NCBI GenBank assembly: GCA_944386835.1
Contig: CALXCQ010000142.1
Location: 1 to 37,840 of the forward strand
Direction of reading: 5' to 3'
Origin: an uncultured Oscillospiraceae bacterium
Lineage (GTDB): Bacteria; Bacillota; Clostridia; Oscillospirales; Oscillospiraceae
Length of the DNA stretch: 37,840 nt
Numbering within the stretch: the first letter of the stretch is position 1; each line of letters opens with the position of its first letter. Position numbers and translations under genes: made by a program. The notes beneath the pieces are model-generated. The model did no database searches, was not told the DNA's origin, and worked only from the letters and a program-made list of their open reading frames with translations. Positions 7,315-15,334 of the stretch are shown piece by piece.

Positions 7315-7557
7315 TTGAAATCTACCGGTATTGTCAGAAAAGTCGATGAATTGGGGCGTATCGTATTGCCCATTGAACTGCGACGGAATCTGGATATTGC
7401 GGAGAAGGACTCCCTGGAAATTTACATGGATGGTACCTCCATTATTCTAAGAAAATACGAACCGTCTTGTGTTTTTTGTGCAGATGCCAAAAATGTAGTC
7501 AACTATAAAGGGAAAAATGTCTGTGCCAACTGTTTGAAAGAATTGAAAAAGTTTTAG
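7315..7557 (+). CDS. abrB: AbrB-family transition-state regulator with Cys tail
   Basis: An 80-residue DNA-binding protein. The N-terminal swapped-hairpin AbrB domain (residues 1-47) is nearly identical in pattern to B. subtilis AbrB: KSTGIVRKVDELGRIVLPIE and EKDSLEIY. The C-terminal part differs. It carries two CxxC pairs (C52/C55 and C70/C73) that look like a small zinc ribbon, common in clostridial homologues. I chose TTG 7315 because AGAGGAG (7298-7304) is 10 bases upstream and the protein then starts like AbrB; the ATG at 7282 has no ribosome-binding site. AbrB represses stationary-phase and sporulation genes in Bacillus. It converges with rsmI, as in Bacillus. Confidence 0.9.
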   Translation: MKSTGIVRKVDELGRIVLPIELRRNLDIAEKDSLEIYMDGTSIILRKYEPSCVFCADAKNVVNYKGKNVCANCLKELKKF

Positions 7558-7571
7558 TTAGAAATTTACTT

Positions 7572-7597
7572 GCCGGGACGTCTGTTCCGGCCTTTTT
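7572..7597 (+). terminator. Terminator of abrB
   Basis: A 7-base-pair G+C-rich stem (GCCGGGA 7572-7578 with TTCCGGC 7585-7591, one G-U) with a 6-base loop and a T5 tail, 15 bases after the abrB stop. Confidence 0.85.
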
Positions 7598-7745
7598 ATA
7601 TGGATGAAATTGATAGTTACCATATTTAGACAAGGAGTAAGTTTTGATATAAGAATACAAGGAACGATTGGAAAATAAAGAAAGCCAATGTCCATAGCAT
7701 ATAAAAAAGCAGCGGTCAGAGAAAATCTGATCGTTGCTTTTATAA
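7598..7745 (+). ncRNA. Possible small RNA between two terminators
   Basis: After the abrB terminator, TAGACA (7627-7632) and TATAAG (7648-7653, spacer only 15) could form a weak promoter. A second strong hairpin with 16 pairs (7705-7720 with 7726-7741, two G-U) and a T-rich end follows. No reading frame with a ribosome-binding site lies between. The second terminator may instead serve rsmI from the other strand or be a backup. Confidence 0.22.
7705..7744. terminator. Second hairpin terminator downstream of abrB
   Basis: A stem of 16 pairs with loop GAAAA (7721-7725). Its left arm begins with an A run and its right arm ends in TTTT, so it can work in both directions. It lies between converging abrB and rsmI. 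The remaining gap to rsmI (7745-7911) shows only a 48-codon antisense frame, which I rejected. Confidence 0.7.
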
Positions 7746-7911
7746 GTTTATCCTCTAAAATGTGGAGAGATTTTTGAAAAAGCCTTTACGAAAACCAGAA
7801 AGAAAGGGAGCACCGATTTGCCACAAAAATAGTAACAGGTTTCTTTCACTTATGTCTGGCAGGAGGGAAATATTTTATAATGCTGGACGGCAAACATCCT
7901 AAGAATATGTG

Positions 7912-8775
7912 TCACGATCCTGATTGGTCGTCAAGACTTTCACTTTTTCCAATTGCAGCATCGTATAATTTGTTTTTCGGAAACTTTGTTTCTACAGCCA
8001 CCTGCCTGACAGCATCTTTCCGAGAAAATCCTTGATCGATCAGCTTTTGAACATGGATAAGAGCTTCCTCCAGGGAAAGTTCAGGCTCTTTCATCAAGGG
8101 AGTGGCACCCTCTACAACTAATACGTATTCACCTCGGGGGCTTACATTTTTATAATATTCCAAAGCGCCAGACAGTGTTGTGCGAATGACTTCTTCGTGA
8201 ACTTTGGTCAACTCCCGGCAAAGAGAAATCTTTCGCTCTGAGCCAAAGGCTTTACAAAGGTCTTGCAGCGTATAGGGCAATTTATGAGGAGCCTCATAAA
8301 AAATCATAGTACGGGTTTCTTTCAGGAGGGATTGCAAATGTTCTTGCCGGCTACGCTTATTGGTAGAGAGGAAACCTTCAAAAGTAAAACGGCTGGTAGG
8401 AAGACCTGAAATACTCAAAGCGGTGATGACTGCACAGGGACCAGGAATTGCACTGACGATAACTCCCTGGTCTGCACAAAGACGAACCAAATCCTCACCT
8501 GGGTCTGAAATAGCGGGACTGCCGGCATCAGAGACCAAAGCACAAGTTTCTCCCGCTAGAATGCGCTCCAAAATAATCTGGCCGCTTTTTATACGGTTGT
8601 GTTCATAGTAGCTGACAAGAGGTTTCTTGATATCCAGGTGATTTAACAGTTTCAATGTTACTCTGGTATCTTCCGCTGCAATAAAGTCAGCTTGCTCTAA
8701 AATTTTACGACACCGCAGAGAAATGTCTTCGAGATTCCCAATAGGCGTTGGAACCAGATACAGCATTCCGGCCAT
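7912..8775 (-). CDS. rsmI: 16S rRNA (cytidine(1402)-2'-O)-methyltransferase
   Basis: A 287-residue tetrapyrrole-methylase-fold enzyme that 2'-O-methylates C1402 in the decoding centre of 16S rRNA with SAM. Motifs are PTPIGNL (9-15), AEDTR (34-38), SDAGSPAISDPG (82-93), IPGPCA and the C-terminal helical RsmI extension with SRKDAVRQVA. It starts 11 bases after the upstream methyltransferase gene, so they are one operon. The order methyltransferase-rsmI converging on abrB mirrors yabB-yabC-abrB of B. subtilis, except that no GIY-YIG gene (yazA) lies between. Confidence 0.96.
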   Translation of the reverse strand: MAGMLYLVPTPIGNLEDISLRCRKILEQADFIAAEDTRVTLKLLNHLDIKKPLVSYYEHNRIKSGQIILERILAGETCALVSDAGSPAISDPGEDLVRLCADQGVIVSAIPGPCAVITALSISGLPTSRFTFEGFLSTNKRSRQEHLQSLLKETRTMIFYEAPHKLPYTLQDLCKAFGSERKISLCRELTKVHEEVIRTTLSGALEYYKNVSPRGEYVLVVEGATPLMKEPELSLEEALIHVQKLIDQGFSRKDAVRQVAVETKFPKNKLYDAAIGKSESLDDQSGS

Positions 8776-8786
8776 GGTGTGCCTCC

Positions 8787-9497
8787 TTAGAGATGATACA
8801 TGTTTTGATACGCTTGTGTGGGGGTACCGGCCTGTGTAAATAAAACAAGATCCGGTTCATGAATGAGTCCCGGTTTTCCGCCAAGCCGGGCTTCCATCAA
8901 TAATAGACTGGGAGCGTGATTGGGCTGATGACGGACATATTGCATCCGCTTTGGCTCCAAATTATAGCTGCGCAATTGCCATATGAGGTCGGCCAGCCGA
9001 TCGGGACGATAGACAAGATAAAACGGATGGCCATATTGCAGTAGCCAGGAAGCACATGCACATAATTCGGCCAAGGTGCAAGATTCTTCAGCACGAAACT
9101 GGTTCCGCACGCCCAGAGCCTTGGCACCGTGTCCACAGGGGAAATAGGGCGGGTTGCTGATTGCCATTGTAAACTGATTGGCAGGCAAAGCAGTAGCATA
9201 TTGTCGCAAGTCCGCATGCAGGATTTGCATGCGGGAATCCAACTTATTAAGGATCACATTTTCTTGGGCAAGCTGAACTGCCTGTAGATGAATTTCAATC
9301 CCGGTAACGCGGCAACTTTTTTCAAAACCGCATAAAAGCAGGCCTAAAATGCCACAGCCGCAACCTAAATCTACAACATTCTTATTATGTAGCTGTTTTA
9401 CAAAGTGAGCAAGCAGTATGGAGTCTGTGCTCACTGGAAAAGCGGCATCTGTATGGTATAAACGAATGCCGTTGGAAAACTGTTCAAATTGCTGCAT
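8787..9497 (-). CDS. tRNA1(Val) adenine-N6-methyltransferase-like (YabB/TrmN6)
   Basis: A 236-residue class I SAM methyltransferase. The SAM motif DLGCGCG is at 43-49 and the N6-adenine motif NPPY at 115-118, and the N-terminus (GIRLYHTDAAFPVSTDSILLAHF) is typical of TrmN6/YfiC/YabB proteins, which methylate A37 of tRNA-Val in E. coli. The Bacillus homologue YabB has the same position upstream of rsmI. I chose ATG 9497 because TAGGAG lies 5 bases upstream; the longer frame to 9536 runs through the ferredoxin terminator. Transcription may come from read-through of that terminator, as no separate promoter was seen. Confidence 0.88.
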   Translation of the reverse strand: MQQFEQFSNGIRLYHTDAAFPVSTDSILLAHFVKQLHNKNVVDLGCGCGILGLLLCGFEKSCRVTGIEIHLQAVQLAQENVILNKLDSRMQILHADLRQYATALPANQFTMAISNPPYFPCGHGAKALGVRNQFRAEESCTLAELCACASWLLQYGHPFYLVYRPDRLADLIWQLRSYNLEPKRMQYVRHQPNHAPSLLLMEARLGGKPGLIHEPDLVLFTQAGTPTQAYQNMYHL

Positions 9498-9507
9498 ATT
9501 CGCTCCT

Positions 9508-9545
9508 AAAAAGAGGACGGACCTGCGCAGCTGCACAGGCCCGCC
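9508..9545 (-). terminator. Terminator of the ferredoxin gene
   Basis: On the minus strand a G+C-rich inverted repeat (9545-9531 with 9530-9516, some G-U pairs, central GCAGCTGC) is followed by a T5 tract (9512-9508). It lies just before the ribosome-binding site of the next gene, so read-through may set that gene's level. Confidence 0.7.
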
Positions 9546-9559
9546 ATTAAGTACAGAAC

Positions 9560-9730
9560 TTAGCCCTCAGAAATAGCTTCTACAGGACATGCAGCTGCGC
9601 AGCTACCGCAGTCTACACATTGATCTGCATCGATTACGTATTTGCCGTCGCCTTCGGAGATAATGCCGAGAGGACAAGTATCTGCACAAGTGCCACAGCT
9701 AACGCAAGCATCGCCAATTACGTATGCCAT
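9560..9730 (-). CDS. 2[4Fe-4S] clostridial-type ferredoxin
   Basis: A 56-residue ferredoxin with two CxxCxxCxxxC-P clusters (Cys 9, 12, 15, 19 and 38, 41, 44, 48), each holding one [4Fe-4S] centre. It is a low-potential electron carrier for enzymes such as pyruvate:ferredoxin oxidoreductase and hydrogenase, and its length matches classic clostridial ferredoxins (about 55). I chose ATG 9730 because GGAGG is 8 bases upstream; the ATG at 9745 lies before that site. It is monocistronic or nearly so, between a good promoter and a terminator. It supports an anaerobic lifestyle. Confidence 0.95.
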   Translation of the reverse strand: MAYVIGDACVSCGTCADTCPLGIISEGDGKYVIDADQCVDCGSCAAACPVEAISEG

Positions 9731-9760
9731 TACACACACCTCCATTCGAATTGCATGTCT

Positions 9761-9789
9761 ATTCTAGCATGATTTTTTAAAATTGCAAA
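9761..9789 (-). promoter_or_regulatory. Promoter of the ferredoxin gene
   Basis: On the minus strand TTTGCA (9789-9784), a 17-base spacer and TAGAAT (9766-9761), with an extended-10 TG just before. It ends about 30 bases before the start codon. Confidence 0.65.
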
Positions 9790-9890
9790 GGTTAAATGTA
9801 TGAAATTTTCAAGTTTTTTACCATTAGAGGGTATAAAAATCCAGTTGCCAGGCGAGACTTCCTAAGAGACCAAATTGAGAGGTGAAACCG

Positions 9891-12236
9891 GTGCGGCTAT
9901 CTGCAGCTTCGGAAGTTGTTTTACGGCGGGCTCGGCAGGAAGCAAAGCGATTGGGACATAGCTATATCGGTACAGAGCATCTATTGCTAGCTCTTTTGCA
10001 GGAAGCGCAGGTGTCTTCCGGCAGGCTGCCGGCTATGGACGTAGATGCCAGTATCCTGTATGACATTGTCTACTTGCAACAGGGCAGAGGGGTGGCGGCG
10101 CTTCCCATGCCTCAGGGGCTTAGCCCGCGTATGCGCAGGCTGTTTTGGAGGGCAGGAAGAACTGCCAGACAAATGCAGAAAGGTGCTGTCGAGCCGGAGC
10201 ATTTAATATTGGCGTTAATGAAAGATGATGACTGCACAGCAAACCGATATTTACAGTGTGCCGGATTGGAGGTAGAAAGCCTCTATGGAGAACTTTTTGC
10301 ACGGTTACACCAAGGAGATAAAAATACAGAGGAAAAGAGGGTTCAGCCTACGAAGATGATCGATCAGTTTTGCGTCAATTTGGTGGAAAAAGCTGGATCT
10401 ATGGAACCAGTTGTTGGCCGTAGAGAAGAGATAGAAATGGTTTTGCAAATCTTATGTCGGAAACAGAAAAATAATCCCGCATTAATTGGGGAACCCGGCG
10501 TGGGAAAAACTGCAATTGTGGAAGGATTGGCGCAAAGAATTGCAGATGGACAGGTGCCGGAGCAGCTGCGGGATAAAAAACTGATGGCATTAGATATGGC
10601 CAGTTTCATTGCAGGTACCAAATATCGTGGGGAATTTGAAGAGCGGATACGGGATATTCTGGCAGAAATGAAACGAGCTGGAAATATTATTCTGTTCATT
10701 GATGAACTGCATACTATTGTGGGGGCCGGTTCTGCAGAAGGGGCGATCGACGCTTCCAATTTGATGAAACCGGCATTGGGTCGGGGAGAAATCCAGGTTA
10801 TTGGCGCAACAACCATTGGAGAGTATCGAAAATATATTGAGAAAGACGCAGCATTGGAGCGCAGGTTCCGGGTAGTAGATGTCAAGGAGCCTACCCAGGA
10901 ACAGACAGAAGAAATTTTGCGTGGCCTTCGCCCAGGTCTGGAAAAGCATCATGGGTTAAAGATATCAGATGAGGCTATTCGAGCAGCGGTTGAACTGTCT
11001 TGCAGGTATTTAACTGACCGCTTTCTTCCGGATAAGGCGGTGGATTTGCTGGACGAGGCTTCGGCTTATGCCAAGCTTGCCAGATTGGATCAAAGCCCCA
11101 TGGAAATGAGCCGGCGTGAGATTTCCAAAGAGTTGGATGCAGCGATTCGGGCCAACCGGTTTGAGCGAGCAGCAGAGTTGCGGGATCGCTTACAGAGAAT
11201 TGCCCAAAGTCAATTATATATGTTCCGTCAGTCCCGACGAGTTGGACGGGAGGATGTGGCAGAGATGGTGGCACAAAGAACAGGTATTCCGGTAGGTAAA
11301 GTAGTAGGAGAGGAACGAGACAGGCTCATTAGCTTGGAAAAGAGTTTGCAAACCTCTATTATTGGTCAGGACCATGCTATTTCGGCCGTTGCCAGAGCAA
11401 TTCGCAGAGGTAGATCTGGACTTGCCAATCCTAACAGGCCTGTTGCAACAATTCTGTTAACAGGTCCCACAGGTGTTGGGAAGACTGAATTATGCAGAGT
11501 TTTGAGTCAAACGGTTTATGGCAGTGAAGATGCCTTAATTCGTTTTGATATGTCGGAATATATGGAATCCCATGCGGTATCTAAATTGATTGGAGCGCCT
11601 CCTGGTTATGTGGGGTACGGGGAAAGTGGAGAGCTGACAGAAAAAGTGCGCCGGCGTCCCTATGCCGTCGTTTTGTTTGACGAATTGGAAAAAGCCCATC
11701 CCGATGTCACCGGACTTTTGTTGCAAATTATGGAAGATGGTGTTTTAACAGACAGCATGGGGCGAAAGGTAGATTTTAAAAATACGCTGATTATTATGAC
11801 ATCCAATCTGGGAAGTGCGGAAGCCAGCCGGGATGGGTTGGGTTTCTCACCATCCAGACGGGAAGATCGGGTTCAAGGATGCTTAAAAGAACGGTTCAGT
11901 CCTGAATTCTTAGGCAGAATTGACTGTATTACAGTGTTTCACCGCTTGAAAGAAGAAGACTTAACGAAAATCGCTGAAAAATTTCTAACCCAGACGGCTA
12001 AGACTGCTCAAAAGTTAGGAATCACACTCCAATATACTTCGGAAATACCAGCCTATTTTGCAAAGGAGGAACTGGCCAGAGCCAGTGGAGCGCGACAAAT
12101 GCGCCATGCAATTGCGGATAAATTAGAGGATCCGCTGGCGGATATTTTGTTGAAAACTGGGCCAGAGAAAAAAATAGTACAGATTACACTTCAAAAAGGG
12201 GAACTCGAATTTATATTCCAAAAAGGAGAAGGGTAA
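9891..12236 (+). CDS. clpC: ClpC-type AAA+ unfoldase
   Basis: A 781-residue Hsp100 unfoldase that feeds proteins to ClpP. Domains in order: double Clp-N repeat (about 1-140), AAA1 with Walker A GEPGVGKT near 200-207 and Walker B LFIDE near 268-272, a middle domain with a UVR-like segment ([21 protein letters not shown] region, about 412-440), AAA2 with GPTGVGKT near 525-532 and LFDE near 595, then an LGF tripeptide near 650 that matches the ClpP-docking loop. I chose GTG 9891 because AGAGGTG is 6 bases upstream; the GTG at 9882 overlaps that site. No ctsR, mcsA or mcsB lies beside it and no CtsR operator was seen. A TATAAA at 9832-9837 lacks a good -35. No clear terminator follows. Confidence 0.94.
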   Translation: MRLSAASEVVLRRARQEAKRLGHSYIGTEHLLLALLQEAQVSSGRLPAMDVDASILYDIVYLQQGRGVAALPMPQGLSPRMRRLFWRAGRTARQMQKGAVEPEHLILALMKDDDCTANRYLQCAGLEVESLYGELFARLHQGDKNTEEKRVQPTKMIDQFCVNLVEKAGSMEPVVGRREEIEMVLQILCRKQKNNPALIGEPGVGKTAIVEGLAQRIADGQVPEQLRDKKLMALDMASFIAGTKYRGEFEERIRDILAEMKRAGNIILFIDELHTIVGAGSAEGAIDASNLMKPALGRGEIQVIGATTIGEYRKYIEKDAALERRFRVVDVKEPTQEQTEEILRGLRPGLEKHHGLKISDEAIRAAVELSCRYLTDRFLPDKAVDLLDEASAYAKLARLDQSPMEMSRREISKELDAAIRANRFERAAELRDRLQRIAQSQLYMFRQSRRVGREDVAEMVAQRTGIPVGKVVGEERDRLISLEKSLQTSIIGQDHAISAVARAIRRGRSGLANPNRPVATILLTGPTGVGKTELCRVLSQTVYGSEDALIRFDMSEYMESHAVSKLIGAPPGYVGYGESGELTEKVRRRPYAVVLFDELEKAHPDVTGLLLQIMEDGVLTDSMGRKVDFKNTLIIMTSNLGSAEASRDGLGFSPSRREDRVQGCLKERFSPEFLGRIDCITVFHRLKEEDLTKIAEKFLTQTAKTAQKLGITLQYTSEIPAYFAKEELARASGARQMRHAIADKLEDPLADILLKTGPEKKIVQITLQKGELEFIFQKGEG

Positions 12237-12758
12237 TATGTAATAATGCGAATAATACAAATTTGAAATACTGATTCTCATAGCCTGGACAACCATCTGG
12301 TCTCTTCCGCCGGTTTGATCACGACCTGACATAAAGAATCTACGGAATCCCAATACGCTATCTTTGAGAGCACCATATTCGCTCGAGCCTATTGCAGAGA
12401 AAAGCTATCCCAGAGCTGTAAAAGCAATGTTGAATCGTTGTAAAAAAATAGCTACGAGAAGGCATAGCCCTTCTTTATGAGAAGCGCGCAGGCAATATGC
12501 AAATCCAGGCCGCGCATTGGATGGCTATCACGACTTTGTATATTTCTCAATCGGTTTGGTCAGTGAATCAAAGCCTACGGGATCGAACGCGCGCTCGCGC
12601 GCATCAGCGCAAGTTATAATGAAACGGAAACTACGCAGGCAATAGAAAGTAACCGAAAACTAGAGAAGATTCTCCGTTTTACCGTCCGCTGCTTACGCGA
12701 TACCTTTTGCATAAGGCTATGTGTCCAGAGCAACGTTTCGAGTTGAAACTCCGCGACA
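12237..12758. other. Decayed non-coding DNA after clpC
   Basis: No supported gene is present. Short open stretches on both strands are broken by stops within about 70 codons and lack ribosome-binding sites. There is a small hairpin (AGAAGG 12457-12462 with CCTTCT 12469-12474) and a G+C-rich alternating GCGC patch near 12588-12602. Composition changes several times along the stretch. It reads like relics of older genes or intergenic repeats at the left edge of the inserted MarR-ABC block. Confidence 0.4.
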
Positions 12759-12797
12759 AGAAAGACGAAAATGTCCAATTGACATTTTCGTCTTTCT
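12759..12797. terminator. Long hairpin upstream of marR
   Basis: A perfect 17-base-pair stem (12759-12775 with 12781-12797) with loop CAATT. It is followed by CTCTATTTT rather than a clean T run. It probably insulates the marR unit from clpC transcription. Confidence 0.65.
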
Positions 12798-12845
12798 CTC
12801 TATTTTGCACAAGAAAAACATCAATGAAGATTTTGTGGATCTCCC

Positions 12846-12874
12846 TTGACAATTAGTCGTTTTTTTACTATTAT
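12846..12874 (+). promoter_or_regulatory. Strong promoter of the marR-ABC operon
   Basis: A perfect TTGACA (12846-12851), a 17-base spacer and TATTAT (12869-12874). Palindromic operator sequences lie on and just after it. Confidence 0.8.
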
Positions 12875-12910
12875 GTAGCTTGCTACCAAATTACGTAGTA
12901 TGCGACTAAT
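12852..12910 (+). promoter_or_regulatory. Likely MarR operator sites
   Basis: GTAGC-TT-GCTAC (12875-12886) is a perfect palindrome at the expected transcription start. Two outer arms, ATTAGTCG starting at 12852 and CGACTAAT (12903-12910), are perfect inverted copies that bracket the -10 and the start site. This layout fits autorepression by the MarR protein encoded next. Confidence 0.6.
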
Positions 12911-12931
12911 TTGTAAAAGGAGGCGGTATCC

Positions 12932-13471
12932 ATGGTACCGGTCGGCAGAGATGACCTGGGATTCAAGATCAAAACCATTTCCAAGCTGCTGACACAGAAT
13001 ATGAACAACAGCATTACGTCCCTGGAACTGACCAGCTCGCAGGCTCGTGTGCTCGGCTACCTGTGCTACCGGACCCAACGGCAGGAGACGGTCTATCCAC
13101 GGGACATTGAAAGACATTTCCGCTTTACCCATCCCACAGTATCGGGGCTTCTGCAGAGGCTGGAGACGAAGGGCTATCTGAGCAGTGAACCGTCCCCAAG
13201 GGATCGGCGGTGCAAACGGATCCTGGTCACAAATCGGGCGCTGGAAGCTAACCAACAAGTCCTCAATTATCTGGCCGCATCTGAGCAGCGGCTGGTCAGA
13301 GATATGTCCTGCATGGAAATCGGACAGCTCCACAGTTTCCTGGATCGGATGATCCAAAATCTCAGCGATTCCAACGGCTCACAGCAGACGGCGGACCAGT
13401 TTCCATGTTCCGCTGATGAGACGGAGAGGGAACCCAAAGATCGTGGTTGGCAGTCTCCAGATTTTTGTTAA
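12932..13471 (+). CDS. MarR-family transcriptional regulator
   Basis: A 179-residue winged-helix regulator, with the helix-turn-helix and wing at about residues 50-105 (DIERHFRFTHPTVSGLLQRLETKGYLSSEPSPRDRRCKRILVT). The length exceeds the usual 140-150 because of a polar C-terminal extension (after about 145). The start ATG 12932 has AGGAGG 8 bases upstream. It is the first gene of an operon with two ABC half-transporters, a common arrangement in which the drug or ligand releases MarR from the operator and switches on efflux. G+C and codon use match the transporter genes, not clpC or mraZ. No Cys-based sensing motif is obvious. Confidence 0.92.
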   Translation: MVPVGRDDLGFKIKTISKLLTQNMNNSITSLELTSSQARVLGYLCYRTQRQETVYPRDIERHFRFTHPTVSGLLQRLETKGYLSSEPSPRDRRCKRILVTNRALEANQQVLNYLAASEQRLVRDMSCMEIGQLHSFLDRMIQNLSDSNGSQQTADQFPCSADETEREPKDRGWQSPDFC

Positions 13472-13588
13472 AATTTGCTTTACAAGCTCTGGGGCGAGGC
13501 TGCGTTGCGGGAAGTGCGGCTCCCGTGTGGCGTAGCGGCCTGCGGTCGCGGAAGGCTCCAGGAGTTTGGATAGGAGGAATTTTCTGGT

Positions 13589-15334
13589 ATGATCAAAACA
13601 TTGAGTAAAAGCATACGGGAATTCAAGAAGCCGGCAATTCTCACACCGATCCTGGTAGTTGGAGAGGTTGTCCTGGAATGCATTATCCCGTTTGTGATCG
13701 CCAATCTCGTCAACGAGATGCAGGCCGGCTGCGGTATGGATGTTATCATCCAATACGGTGCGCAGTTGGTTATCATGGCTGTGCTGTCACTGATTCTAGG
13801 TGTGGCGGCCGGGAGCACCTGCGCCACAGCCTCTACAGGCTTTTCACGAAATCTGCGGCAGGATATGTTCTACCGCATTCAGGACTATTCGTTTGAAAAC
13901 ATCGACAAGTTCTCTGTCTCCAGTCTGGTGACCCGGATGACTACTGATGTCATCAACGTGCAAATGTCCTTTATGATGATCATCCGCGTGGCTATCCGCG
14001 GACCGCTGATGCTGATCTTTTCCTTTATAATGGGTTTTGCCATGGGTGGTCGCCTAGCTATGATTTTCTTGGTGACGATCCCTCTGCTGGGTGCCGGTTT
14101 GGCTCTGGTGATCCGCAAGGCTACCCCTATTTTCCGCCAAGTATTCCGTAAGTACGACGCACTTAACGACTCGGTGCAGGAAAACGTTCAGGCTATGCGC
14201 GTGGTTAAGAGCTATGTCCGCGAGGACTATGAGAAGAAGAAGTTTGGCACCGCCGCCGAGGACGTCTGCAGAGATTTTACCCGTGCAGAGCGTATCATGG
14301 CCATCAACAACCCTATGATGCAGTTTTGCGTGTACACCGGTATGGTCTTTGTCCTGAGTTTCGGATCCTATGCCGTCATTTCCAGTCAGGGCCTGGAGGT
14401 CAATGTCGGGCAGATGTCGGCTATCATTACTTACAGCTTTCAGATACTCATGAGCCTGATGATGCTCTCCATGGTGTTCGTGATGATTACCATGTCCATG
14501 GAATCTGCTGAGCGTATTGTCGAGGTTCTGCAGGAAAAAAGTAGCCTGACCAGCCCCGATAATGCGGTCACGGAGATGCAGGACGGCTCCATCGATTTTG
14601 ACGGCGTCAGCTATAAGTACTCCCGAACCGCTGAGCGTAATGCCCTGGAGCGGGTAGATCTCCACATTCGTTCCGGCGAACTCATTGGCATCTTGGGCGG
14701 TACAGGTTCGTCTAAGAGTACCTTAGTTCAGTTGATCCCTCGGCTCTACGACGTGACGGAGGGAACAGTTCGGGTTGGCGGCGTAGACGTACGGAACTAT
14801 GACTTGGAAACCCTCCGAAACAACGTGGCCATGGTATTGCAGAAAAACGTTTTGTTTTCCGGCACTATCAAGGATAATCTTCGCTGGGGCAATCCCAATG
14901 CCACTGATGAGGAGATGTATGAGGCTTGCCGCCTGTCCCAGGCCGATGAGTTTATCCAGCAATTTCCCGACAAGTACGATACCTGGATTGAGCAGGGCGG
15001 CAGCAATGTCTCCGGGGGTCAAAAGCAGCGGCTCTGCATCGCTCGCGCTTTGCTGAAGAAGCCCAAGATCCTGATTCTTGACGATTCTACCTCCGCTGTG
15101 GACACCCGGACCGACGCATTGATCCGTCAGGGCTTCCGTCAGTTTATCCCGGATACCACCAAAATTATCATTGCACAGCGTGTGGCCTCAGTTGAGGATG
15201 CTGACCGTATTATCGTCATGGACGGAGGTCATATCAGTGCCGTCGGTACCCACAAAGAGCTTTTAAAGAGCTGCGACATTTACCGTGAAGTGTATACATC
15301 TCAGACGAAAGCAGGTGATCATGATGAAGCATAA
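13589..15334 (+). CDS. ABC exporter half-transporter, degenerate-site subunit
   Basis: A 581-residue membrane exporter half: six transmembrane helices (about 1-320) fused to a nucleotide-binding domain. Walker A is GGTGSSKST (a Ser replaces the usual Gly), the signature is VSGGQKQR (canonical), Walker B ends DDSTSAVD with Asp where the catalytic Glu should be, and the switch His is Gln (IIAQRVASV). This matches the subunit with the degenerate ATP site in heterodimeric exporters such as Thermotoga TM287/288 and Bacillus BmrCD. The AGGAGG is 11 bases before ATG 13589. It ends inside the start of the next gene, giving coupled translation. The substrate is unknown, probably a drug, peptide or lipid. 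Confidence 0.93.
   Translation: MIKTLSKSIREFKKPAILTPILVVGEVVLECIIPFVIANLVNEMQAGCGMDVIIQYGAQLVIMAVLSLILGVAAGSTCATASTGFSRNLRQDMFYRIQDYSFENIDKFSVSSLVTRMTTDVINVQMSFMMIIRVAIRGPLMLIFSFIMGFAMGGRLAMIFLVTIPLLGAGLALVIRKATPIFRQVFRKYDALNDSVQENVQAMRVVKSYVREDYEKKKFGTAAEDVCRDFTRAERIMAINNPMMQFCVYTGMVFVLSFGSYAVISSQGLEVNVGQMSAIITYSFQILMSLMMLSMVFVMITMSMESAERIVEVLQEKSSLTSPDNAVTEMQDGSIDFDGVSYKYSRTAERNALERVDLHIRSGELIGILGGTGSSKSTLVQLIPRLYDVTEGTVRVGGVDVRNYDLETLRNNVAMVLQKNVLFSGTIKDNLRWGNPNATDEEMYEACRLSQADEFIQQFPDKYDTWIEQGGSNVSGGQKQRLCIARALLKKPKILILDDSTSAVDTRTDALIRQGFRQFIPDTTKIIIAQRVASVEDADRIIVMDGGHISAVGTHKELLKSCDIYREVYTSQTKAGDHDEA

Noticed and set aside
7880-8026. Small plus-strand frame of 48 codons with AGGAGG and TATAAT-like bases upstream
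   Set aside because: It runs antisense through rsmI, the TATAAT overlaps the start codon region, and no -35 is present.
9798-9828. Sigma-G/F-like boxes (GTATG and CATTAGA) upstream of clpC
   Set aside because: The spacer is 19 bases and one key base of the -10 differs, so chance is a better explanation.
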